This document shows, piece by piece, positions 21,948 through 31,572 of a DNA stretch of 64,000 nt. This DNA is from Triangularia verruculosa. Its lineage: Eukaryota; Ascomycota; Sordariomycetes; Sordariales; Podosporaceae. The DNA lies in the NCBI GenBank assembly GCA_033296885.1, contig MU863960.1, forward strand, positions 1 to 64,000. Direction: 5' to 3'. How positions within the stretch are numbered: the first letter of the stretch is position 1; every line of letters starts with the position of its first letter. The notes below the pieces were generated by a model. The model had not been told where the DNA came from. It worked only from the letters and a program-made list of their open reading frames with translations, and did no database searches. The position numbers and the translations under genes were made by a program.

Positions 21948-22105
21948 CTGTGGTCAGCGGCCTGCAGTCCACGGCGTGGCTACCTATGCAGCATCCTTTC
22001 AGCAGATGCTCCTGCCCGACCTTCACTTAAGGCTTCCTGCAAAAGTCATGCAAATATTCCCTTGTTTATTTTGTCTATCCCATACATTTTCCTGTTCCTT
22101 CGCGT

Positions 22106-23875
22106 CTAATGGCACATCCACATCTGGCTCTGCTTCTCCTCCTGCCCCTCCAACCCCCACGTCACCTTGATATTCAACCCTCTGTGGTGACCCTCAGGAA
22201 TAGCATACTCAATCTCCCCCTCCAGCTTCGCCCCCTCCTTGACCTTCTCCTCGGCGCCCTTTGGCTGCTTGGCATAGTCAATCAGCATCAGCCCCTGCCT
22301 CCAGTGCGTCTCCTTGTCAAACGGCCCAGTGGTAAACGCAACCGACTCCTTCCCCTTGATATCCATCCACTGCTTCCAGGTAAGTTGCTTCTCGACCTGC
22401 TCCTGACGGGTCTCGCAGAAGAAGGTGTCGAACCAGACGAGGAAACCGTCGAGTTTATCTTTGGAGGTGTACGTTGATGTCCACTTCTCATTGAAGACAA
22501 GGTCCTCCTTGGTGCAGGTGTGGAGGTCGAGCATTCTGAAGCACTGGGGGGTTCCAGCAACGGTGGAAGAGGGGAGGTGCTCGATGCGGCAGTTGGCATA
22601 TGTGCCTTCTTGCATGGCCTTCATGTCGAAGCCGTAGACGTCGCGCCAGAAGGTCATGTTGTCTGTGACGTACTCCTCGTCCGCTACAGGGGCGATCCAC
22701 ATCGATGTGTGAGAGGGGACCAAAAGGCCGGTGTCAGGCTTGAGGTACTTGTCTCTGGCGTAGAGGACTGAGGGAAGCATGGCCTCGTAGAGAAGGCAGT
22801 AGCCCATCCATTCCGAGACGATGATATCGACTGTGGGGACGGGGAGGGTCACTTCCTCGATCTTGCCGCGAATGCAAGTGATGACGTTGTCGAGCCCGTT
22901 GTTGAAGATGTTTTCCCGAGCCTTGTCGATGATGGCGCTGTTGTCGACGGCGAGGACCTTTGCGGCGCCGGCCTTGGCGGCGAACATGGACAGGATACCA
23001 GTACCGCAGCCGATATCGAGGACAGTCTTGCCGGCGAAGATGGCCTTGTTGTTGTAGATGAAGTCGCGGTAGGCGTTGGTGCGGATGGTGTCCTTGAGCA
23101 TGGTCTCGTGGATATCGTTGTGGGCGTACGACTCGAAGTAGTAAGTCGCCTCAGGTGGGGAGTCGTCCTTCTTCTCCTCTTCCTTCTTTTCTGTCCCGTT
23201 GGTGGCAGGAGCAGGGGCGGCGGCTCTGGCCTTGGAGGACTCTGGCTTGTCGTCCTCTCCCCATCTCTGGTCAAGAGTCTGCTGGACGGCGAGTCTGTAG
23301 TTGGAGAATTGCTGGGAGAGCTTCTCGAGCTCTTCTTGAAGCTGGGCATTCTTTTGGAGGAGCTCATCGACGACGGGGGTCTCCTTCTGTTTGGTCTCCT
23401 GGGGAGCAGCGGCTCCAGCGGCAGGGAGGTCGTCCAGGCACACGATGAGGGCATCCTCTTCCAAGACGGGTTTGAGAAGTGAGTCATCCTCGAGGTCGGA
23501 CTGCTTGATCTCATCCGACTGGACTGGCTTGCCATCCTTGACCTTTTGGCGGACTGTCATGTCATGTTAGTTTCATCTCATCATCTTCAACATCATGAGA
23601 CACTCACTGAAGTTGATCAGTTTGATACTCCCGTAAAAGTCAAGTCCCAGCCGATCTCTCACACCCAAAAAGTCCAGACCATACTTCTCCTTACAATATG
23701 TGATCATGGCAAGGGCATCGTCAAAGACCTTGTCGTCCATCAGCGAGAGGACCTCCACAGTCTCTTGCTCGCTGAAGTCGTCACCATCATCCTGGTCGCC
23801 CTGCAGCCAGTTGTCGGCCTCCGAGTTGTCTGACGAGGAACCGTCACTGACGGAGGGGGGATATGCTTCGGCCAT
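22106..23875 (-). CDS. Protein arginine N-methyltransferase, PRMT3-like
   Basis: Two exons, 23875-23608 and 23553-22106, joined over a 54-nt intron (GTGAGT...ACAG), for 571 aa. Layout: acidic N-terminus; a region where PRMT3 carries its C2H2 zinc finger (about 40-80); a predicted coiled coil (about 145-190); then the class I methyltransferase core. Visible core motifs are motif I VLDIGCGTGILSM (about 266-278), the double-E loop SEWMGYCLLYEAMLPS (about 335-350) and a THW-loop ETHWRQ near the C-terminus. The enzyme should form omega-NG-monomethyl- and asymmetric dimethylarginine; ribosomal protein Rps2 is the known PRMT3 substrate. The zinc-finger ligands appear to be absent (see findings). A telomere-like CCCTAACCCT lies upstream at about 24053. 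Confidence 0.93.
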
Positions 23876-24160
23876 TGTTGCTGTGTTCTCCTTTGGTGTA
23901 AGTGAGTCGGAATATTTTATTTCAACGGCTGTGGATCAAAATTTATTTTTTTATGTTCCTGGATGCTCCAATGGAGGGGTCCCATCGCCGAGCTGCAGGT
24001 CGAGCTCCAAAGTGCGGGGAGTGAGCCTGCAGGAGATTTACAGCAGACAACCCTAACCCTCTAGGCAATGTTGCTTGGCCAACATGACGAACAAGAACCC
24101 TTTCCAGGACAGCATTGGCAACAGTACAAACATATACTAATATCTTCTCAGAGCGTCTCA

Positions 24161-25334
24161 TCACGCCGTCCTCTCCTTCTTCAACACCTCGGCAAACCTC
24201 TCCAATCTCTTCTCCCTCCACCACCACGCACTCAACACCGCCACCCCCGGACCTCCCAGCACCCCAGCAGCAGCAACAACCGCAACCCCCCGGATCAACC
24301 CCCCCAAACCCACCGCCCCAGCAGCCCACACATCCACCATCAACCCCAAACTCCAAACCAACAACCCCCCAAACGAACAAAGCAAATCATACTGCAATAT
24401 CCCCCTCGTAATCATCACAAACCCCCTCTCCCTCCCCACCCTCGGGACAAATATCTCCCAAAGCGAAAACTCACTCCTCAATATCAAATACCACCACACC
24501 CCAACACTCAACCCCCCCACCACCAAACTCAACCCCCCCTTCCCCCCCATCTTCCCCCCCCTCACCCACCACCCCGGCACCACCTTAACCAGCATCACAT
24601 TCCCCACCCCAATCCCCAACGGCGCAACCTGCCACATCCAAGTCCAGTAATGCCTCCCCTCCAACCCCCCCGCAAAAAACATGCCCCCCACCCACCCATA
24701 ATGCATCACCATCAACAACGGCAGCAGAAACGGCACAAACTCCCCCTTCAACCCTCTCATCCGCTCATCCCTCACCAATTTCTCTACCCCAGGACAAAAC
24801 GTGAAATGCAACCAGCAATAAACCGGTCCCAAAACCCCAATCCCAAAGATCTGTGACAGAAAATTCCACGCTGTCCCAGCATACGCCGCCGTCCAGGCGT
24901 TTCCGTTTCTCATGCTCTCCAGCAACCACACAACATAAACCGGTCCTAAGTCTGTGAGGAAAAATAACATCTGCCACCACGCTAGAGGGTCGATTGCCAT
25001 GGTGCTTGGCGCGAACATGACTGATATCGGCCGGAAGATGTCGTCGAGGGGTTTCCATCCAAACACGCTGTCGAGGATACTAGAATAATATACATACCTG
25101 TCAGCGAATAACTGACTTGACTTTTTTGGGGGGGAGAGGGGGGTGTGGAATGAAACTAATCACTTACGGTACTGGATGCGTAGGGTGCGGGATCACCCCT
25201 TTTTCCAGGATGGGCGGGATGAGGGTGATGAGCGTGCCGCGGTCGAATTTGGAGTTGCAGAAGTAGGAGAGGTACAACAGGGGGAGGGCTAACACGCCGC
25301 GGCCTAGGCGGGAGGAGAGGAGGTGTTTGACCAT
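24161..25334 (-). CDS. Polytopic membrane protein of unknown function
   Basis: Two exons, 25334-25168 and 25079-24161, separated by an 88-nt intron (GTAAGT donor, CTGAC branch, TTCTAG acceptor), encoding 361 aa. The protein has about seven hydrophobic helices (e.g. GVLALPLLYLSYF, WWQMLFFLTDLGPVYVVW, FVPFLLPLLMVMHYGWVGGMFF) and short charged loops, ending in a basic tail RLERFAEVLKKERTA. I do not recognise a family with confidence. The general look (aromatic-rich helices, about 360 aa) resembles unassigned fungal integral membrane proteins, some of which sit in metabolite clusters, but no biosynthetic genes are nearby. The stop is 285 bp from the PRMT3-like start on the same strand. Confidence 0.7.
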
Positions 25335-25554
25335 GGTTGTGTAACTACCTAAATGGATATGACGAGGGAAGCGGGTGAGGATGGCGGCCGGTGTTGAAAA
25401 CGGGTGAGATGGTACCTGTCAGGTCTTATTAACGGTTTTCCCGGGGGTGGTCGCGGTATGTTTAAGGGGTGGTTGGGTGGTGCTGATTACCTAGGTAGGT
25501 AGGGTGGCCACGTCCTGGACAGAAAATTTGGTACTGAAAAGTCGGAATATAGCA

Positions 25555-25720
25555 TGGAACAAAATAGCTAATAGGCCTTAAAAGATAGTGAATAGGCCTT
25601 GGCAACTATAAAAAAAAAACACCTTGAAAGATACTCTTAATGTGTTGAAAGATAGTAATAAGCTGCAAGAAGATGGTTAACAGGCCTTTTCTACTATTTC
25701 AAAGGTGTGATCCTGGCTCG
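25555..25720 (+). repeat. Second array of the ~21-nt repeat
   Basis: About seven degenerate units like those at 21426-21630: CTAATAGG/CCTTAAAAGATAGTGAATAGG/CCTTGGCAACTATA, an A-run, then CCTTGAAAGATACTC, GTTGAAAGATAGTAATAAG and AACAGGCCTTTTC. The array lies between the unassigned membrane-protein gene and the OPT transporter stop, about 4 kb from the first array. Confidence 0.75.
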
Positions 25721-26078
25721 CAGTACCAATTATTTTGTCCACGGCGTGGGTGGGTGGGTAGCTATGAGATGTCCAACTGCATGAAATGCATGATCGCCGG
25801 ACAGCCCCTCTTTTATATCATCAATGATCAGCAAACAGGCCTTACATGAGCTTATGAGGTTACAGTGGAGAGAGATGCCTCAGCCCAATATCTTGGCTTT
25901 GATATCTTCTGACATTGGAGAAAAACATGGATATTAAAAAAATTGACAAAGCTTTGTCCAATGTTATCCAACCGCTGTGATATCCTCCTGTAAATACAAA
26001 ACGCCGTTTCAATGCTAAATGCTGCTTGCTCGAATCCAAACTGTGAGACCATACCAAAAAGACCCGCAAGCCAAAATT

Positions 26079-28384
26079 CTAAAGATGAGGAACCCCAGCA
26101 CTCTGCATAATCAGGTTGATGATGCTTAGAAATCCTTCTCCAAGAATAAATCCCTGTGCACAGTCAGCATTCACGTCAGCAATTGGAGACATGTTTCGAC
26201 AACTTACAGAAGCCAATACAATCAATGGTGTATCCTGCCACCCCTTATACGACCTCCACCACCAGCTCAGCAACCCACCAATTGTCCTCGCCAGTGTAAA
26301 CGACGGAACATTGTACATGCCCACAGCAACTGCGATCCCACCTGGAATCAAGGCCTGTAACCGTTTGTTGGCCGTCATGGAGGCGCGAACAGCTGTGGTA
26401 ACAGCAAACAGCAGCGCTGCACCCATGGCCCACTCCTTGGCCATTGGAGGCAAACCCTCTCCGGTGACAAGTCTAGCAGTGAAGATCCAGACGTAGCCCG
26501 TCGGCACTTGAAACAAGTCTCCTGGGATTGTATATACCGATGTATAGAGCTCGTAGATCAACGCGCTGGCGACAGCTCCGGCAGTGGCTCCAATGACCTG
26601 TCCCCAGAACTGAGCCCTGGGAGCTGCCCCGAGTAGGTGGCCGGTCTTGAGATCCTGCATCAAATCTCCAGCTTGAAGAGCGCCCTAGACAATATCTGTT
26701 AATCAAAGCCCAATAGAAATTGCATGTCGGTACATACCGCCTCAGACACGGCCCCTGCTACCAGGTTGATCAACACACTTGACTTGTTCGACTGTGGGAT
26801 AATGAACGCAAAGAACAACTGAGCAAGCTTGCTGATCCCAGACACAGGATTCAGATCGGTCTCGCCCAGCGCTCTCACTCCCATGATACTCAGAACCAGC
26901 GCCATGAAAACAGCCGTAATCGTAGCATAAAGCGGCACCAAATCCCCAAAAACATAATGAGTGCACACAACGCAAAAGATGATCGAAGCAGCCAGCCCAA
27001 TGCTTACCACCTGGTTGCTAATTTGCTGGTCAAGAGGCGCATCGTCATGCTCCTTGTCCTCCTCGACTTCACCAAGTAATGGGTCCACAAATTCGGACGA
27101 GGAAGAAGAGTCCCGTCTGAGAAGAGACGTGTACCCTTGGCGTCTCCCGGGCAGCAAATTCCTGATGCTCTTGGGAAGCACGCCCTTGATCTGGGGCCAG
27201 TACAGCCCCAGTGACCTGAACGCCAGATAACCCAGACTGACTACCGAGTCGGCCAGCATGATAGCCAGCGAAACCCAGACAATCCATCCTTTGCTGCCAT
27301 GCTCCCAATCCGACACTGGACCCGGAGCCCACCCTTTGTTCTTCGCCAGTGGTGACAGAATGCCCCATCCGATGACTGCACCGAGCAGCATATGCAATGT
27401 AGTCGCCGGCCCCATGATAATGCCTTGCCCAACATATGCCAAACTCGGATTCAGCGTCCAAAGCCACGTGCTAGCCGCCACGCCCCCAAAAATAGGAATA
27501 TTCCTCAACACGGGAAAGAAGTACGTCGCAAACGTCGAGATACCCGACACCAGAAAGCAAATGATCAGCAACCTCACATTCCTCTTCCAGCCCTCCGACT
27601 TCTTGGTGTGTTCCTCCCCATCCCGTACAGGGTCAGCACCATACGAACTCTCATCCCCAACCAGACTCGCAAAACCATGGGGGTTCTCCTTCTTCCCCCC
27701 CTGCTCCACCCCCTTGGTCTGCCCGTGAAGCACACTGATCAACACCGCCGTGCTAAACCCACTCGGGAACTTCAACTGCTCCCGAATCAACACCTGCCTC
27801 CTCAACGGCACCGCAAACACCACCCCAAAGAAACACAACCCCAGCCCCCACACCAGGGCCTTCCAAATCCCCAGTCTAACAGGCCCCATCTCTTCTTCCT
27901 TGAGCAAATACTCCATCGCCGGAACCACGCCCACAAAGCCACACCCAAGCGGCATGATAGCCATGCTCCCCGCAACAGTCTGCACCAGCACATTTTCCAC
28001 TGGCGAGAACGGCAAATCTCCCAGCCTGTCCTTCAATAATCGGAAGATTCCGAAACCGAGGAGGGAAGCGGGCATCGACATTGTGCTGACCCAGCCTGTC
28101 TGCAGACCAAAATACATGTTCGAAAAACAGATGATGAGGCCGACGCAAAGACCGACTGCCAATGCGCGGAAAGTAAAATGCGCGCCATGAATGACTTTGC
28201 GTTGGCGGGTGGATGGTGGTGGTGGTGGTGGTGGTAGCGGTGAGGCAGGTCCGAGGAGAGGAGAGCTGTCGTTCAATGGGTCGTCGTTGATCACTGCTGG
28301 GATTGCCAGCGATGAAATGACTGATGATGAGGACGAGGACGAGAGCGACACACCGGCGGTGGCCGGTTTGCTTGCGTGTGCCAT
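26079..28384 (-). CDS. OPT-family oligopeptide / metal-chelate transporter
   Basis: Three exons, 28384-26738, 26684-26208 and 26153-26079, for 732 aa. The introns are 53 and 54 nt. A cytosolic N-terminus with Ser-rich and poly-Pro stretches precedes about 14-16 membrane helices. Typical OPT features are FRALAVGLCVGLIICFSNMYFGLQTGW in the first helices, QTVAGSMAIMPLGCGF, the REQLKFPSGFSTAVLI loop and the later QAGDLMQDLKTGHLLGAAPRAQFWGQV segment. It belongs with the YGL114W/YSL-like fungal branch, so the substrate could be a small peptide or a metal chelate; the sequence does not settle which. ATG 28384 is the first ATG in frame. The last intron is a multiple of three with no stop, so its retention would add 18 residues. 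Confidence 0.92.
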
Positions 28385-29350
28385 GATGAGCGGTGGAAAT
28401 GATGATTCCAAAACTAAAGAATGATGAGGGATGAAAGGATAATGTGAGGACTACATCAAGACTGGCGGGGAGGGAGACAATTGATGAGAATAATATTGAA
28501 TAATGTGAGTGATGAAGTGACAGATGAGGTGTTGTTGAGTGAAACCCGCAATCAATTGATAACAACCGCTGAAGCACGCCACCCGCTTAGTGACCAGAGG
28601 CGCTAATCCACTTTGGGCCGGGTGTGTTTACCCCGCTAACCAATTGGAGCATGACCACTAACACGATGCTTGGATGGATATTACCTAAACAATTGCTTTG
28701 AAGAAGTAAGAGATGGCACGGTTCTATGGTGTTGACAATAGGGCCATGATGGTTACTAAACTACGCCTATCTGGCTATGGACCATTATATATGTCCACAA
28801 CATGTCTGGTAAGCAAGCAGTGCCGTGATGAAGACACGGTTTGTGGAGTGAGTTGATGTGCCCTTCCTCACACTTCACACCTTCTATCACCAGCATGGCA
28901 AGAGGACGGGAAGGGTAGGAGAGTTATGGACTACAAAGACTTGAAGAGGTCATTCGTAGATGGTGGCTTATAATCAACAGCGCTGGAAGATCATTAATAC
29001 ACATACCTACTAATTCGACTAGATATGCCACTCAATCCCTTTCACAGTCTATCAGCCCCCCTCTCAAGCAAGGCAAGTCATTGACAACACTCACTCACTG
29101 CCACCCATTGAGTATCCTGATGTTTGTCAAAGCCAATCCCAACTCATATCCCCCACTGTGCGGGCAGGCAATTAAGTTCCGGACACTATCCGGTGGCTTA
29201 ATCATGTGCTAGCTACCTTAGCCAGTCCACCCACCACTCAACACGCCATCATCAAAACTTTCCTTTTTTTTTTCCCTGCAAAAAACCTTCTGAACCAGCT
29301 CCCATGACCACACACTCACCTGCCTCATCATCAGCAACCACCTATCCACA
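28385..29350. other. Divergent intergenic region upstream of the OPT gene
   Basis: About 1 kb between the OPT start and the tentative gene at 29351, of mixed composition. I see no open frame with coding character, no RNA gene and no clear repeat. Confidence 0.5.
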
Positions 29351-30523
29351 ATGAACTGCCACGACAACAACGAGCAGCAGCAGCCCAAAAGGTGGATAAC
29401 AATACGAAAGAAACACATCATAACCCTCGCCATCTTCATCGCCCTCACCCTTGCATTCACGTACACGGATCTTGAAGAGTTTCTCAACACTACCACCGTT
29501 TACGAGCTGGTTTTTTCCTTCTGCGGCGTCGAGCTGCCGTTACTAAGGAAAACTTTGGCGGCGGCGAAAGTGGTGGATGATTATCAAGGGGTTCTTGCCC
29601 AGGTGGTAGTATTGAGCACGTTGGTGCTGTACCCGTGGACTGGGCACCCGTATTCTGGGGCGAGGGCGCTGTATGCGGTTTGTCAGAGCCAGTGGGTAGT
29701 CCATTGTCTTTGTACTATTGCGTCGTTGGGGAGGGAAGGGGGCCTATAGAAGACAGTGATGCAGTTTTAGCTGCCGGATCCGATGGCAAGGGGGGTTTGG
29801 GTTTTGATGCTGGTGCGGTTTGGGGTGGAGGTTGGGAGGGATTTGGTGAGGGAGGGGGGAACGGGGAGGGTTGAATGGGGGGATAGGAGGTAGAGGGAGA
29901 GGACAGGGTAGTAGGTGCAGAGGGCGGTGTAGTTAGGGTAGGCGCAATGGGTTTGGTATAGGACGGGATGGGGGAGGGAATGGAGGGTTGCTGGGGTAAT
30001 TGGCGGGTGGGTGGTGACGGCTTTGGTACTAGTGCCGTGGGTTGCAAAGGTGGAGGGGACTGTTGGGGGGGTTTTTACGGGCCCGTTGTTAAGGGGTTTC
30101 TCAAGAGATGGGTTTAATTGGTTTAAGGGGGAGAAGAGGAGGGTTTTTAAGTTAATAACGAGGCCGCAGAGGAGATTTCGGGAGAGGAAGTATTCGGGGA
30201 AGAGATATAAGGAGAGAGAAAAGGATGTGGAGGATATATATAAGCCGGAGCACGGGTGCCATAGGGTAAGGAGGCATAGGTGGCAGGTCATCGATGTTGT
30301 GAGTGCCCTGATGTGGGTGGTTGGACTGGGAATTTCCGCGATACAGTGTTTTGGAATTTGGGGGAGGCTGATGAAGTTTGGGGAAGATAACAGTATGGAA
30401 GAGAGAGAGAGCGGAGAAGTGTATTTGGGACATCTTGTATTGCTGGGTTATGTGTTGTATCTGGTTTTTTCAGCATGGAGGGATACTCTTGTGGAGAAGA
30501 CGGACCCAACTCCTGAAGCTTGA
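29351..30523 (+). CDS. Hypothetical multi-span membrane protein
   Basis: Proposed three-exon model 29351-29695, 29771-29845, 29942-30523, giving 333 aa. The start has a good context (CACAATGAA). Exon 1 encodes a polar Gln-rich head, one hydrophobic helix (ITLAIFIALTLAFTY) and a second hydrophobic stretch (LAQVVVLSTLVLYPW). Exon 2 is short (LPDPMARGVWVLMLVRFG...). Exon 3 starts AQWVWYRTGWGREWRV and has helices VVTALVLVPWVAKV, VVSALMWVVGLGISAIQ and LGHLVLLGYVLYLVFSAW. Phases close exactly, but the second intron uses GTGAGG and I cannot name a clear branch point. The last exon is the most convincing part. No family recognised. Confidence 0.45.
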
Positions 30524-30900
30524 TACCTGTACAGTCTACAGGCCTATGCTTTATGTGTGACTCAAAGGTATAAAAGCCAAGCTCTGAGCCCTGTACTTGG
30601 GGTTGTTCAGGCGGACCCGGATATCTCTACTCCATACTGCTTTCGGGCGCTGGTCTCTACGGGGGTTTGACGTCCTCTCTATTGGAAGTTTCTGCCGAGA
30701 TTTCCAAAGCAGATGTTCAGTTGAGTTGGTCTTGCCTCACGACTGTCCTCGGACCTGAACCAGCTAATTCTTTCCCGGCTATCTTCTGGAGATGAATTAG
30801 GTTCTCAGATTGAGACAGAAGACGAGTGGCGGTCCTTCTCAAGCCTTGAAACAAATAAGAAGAACATACATACCGCCGCGACGGCATACCTACTATTATC

Positions 30901-31572
30901 ATGGAGAATTCTACGGCAATGCCCATTTCGAGCCGTTCCAGTCAATGGTTCACCTCCCGGCCCGGCGTTCGCGAGCGCTGCCCACCCGCATCTGCGTCCT
31001 GGTCCGCCTCCGCCTCATATTCATTTGATTCGGATTCGCAGCCCGATGACTTGACCTTAAGCCCACTCTCATCAGCTCCGATTGACGACGACTTTCACAA
31101 CAGCCCACAGTCTACCCCAGACTCGCCAACAAATTTGGAGACCGACGAACATTTGCGAGAACATTATATCGCATGGGTGGAGGAGAAAATTGGAGAACGG
31201 AGTGTTCGCCGCGGCGTTCGCCATGAGGCGCCCGACGCTGAGTTTCAGTGCCCTGGCCTTGGGAAACCGGCGCCTCTTGCTCCGTTCGCCAACGCGGTGC
31301 TGGGACGCGAGTGGGTAGCGCTCGCGAACGCCTGGCCGGTGTCCGGCATTCCGTTCTTAAAGAGCTGGGCGCATTGCCGTGATGGGGGAAGAAGTCACCG
31401 CTCTGAAGGTAGAAGCAAAGAAGCACAACGCACGGATCTGGTTGTACGACATCTTCGTTTATTCCAACGCGGTGCTTGGGCGCGAGTGGGAGCGCTCGCG
31501 GACGCCCGGCCGGTGTCCGGCATTCATGTTCTCAAAGAGCTCTTCGCCGAGGTCTACCGGGCTTCGACTTGA
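30901..31572 (+). CDS. Hypothetical protein containing an internal DNA repeat
   Basis: Open frame of 223 aa from an ATG at 30901. The first ~95 residues (Ser/Asp-rich, ending HLREHYIAWVEEKIGERSV) look protein-like. The second half is encoded by GC-rich duplicated DNA (31285-31370 and 31458-31546) read in different frames, which argues against constraint there. It could be a real first exon running into repeats, or chance. No family recognised. Confidence 0.3.
   Translation: MENSTAMPISSRSSQWFTSRPGVRERCPPASASWSASASYSFDSDSQPDDLTLSPLSSAPIDDDFHNSPQSTPDSPTNLETDEHLREHYIAWVEEKIGERSVRRGVRHEAPDAEFQCPGLGKPAPLAPFANAVLGREWVALANAWPVSGIPFLKSWAHCRDGGRSHRSEGRSKEAQRTDLVVRHLRLFQRGAWARVGALADARPVSGIHVLKELFAEVYRAST
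31285..31546 (+). repeat. GC-rich direct repeat pair, plus inverted partial copy at 30961
   Basis: Positions 31285-31370 and 31458-31546 share about 85 bp at high identity, including CCAACGCGGTGCT and GCCGGTGTCCGGCATTC. The core GCGAGTGGGTAGCGCTCGCG (from 31307) also occurs inverted at 30961-30989 with few mismatches. The copies are much more GC-rich than their surroundings. Confidence 0.8.

Larger units (their letters stand above)
19693..22105. other. 2.4-kb gene-free region with repeats
   Basis: No supported gene lies between the rrp12 and PRMT3-like stop codons, which converge here. The region holds poly-pyrimidine tracts (20460-20490, 20645), a (TTG)n microsatellite (about 21049-21083), a (GGAC)n tract (about 21286-21304), an inverted copy pair at 20001/21426, a degenerate ~21-nt tandem array (21426-21630) and a perfect inverted repeat (21844/21924). 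Its size is unusual for a convergent gene pair, which normally needs only short 3' UTRs. Confidence 0.7.

Noticed and set aside
24048..24062. CCCTAACCCT as an interstitial telomere
   Set aside because: Less than two units. Short telobox-like motifs are common in fungal promoters and do not indicate a chromosome end.
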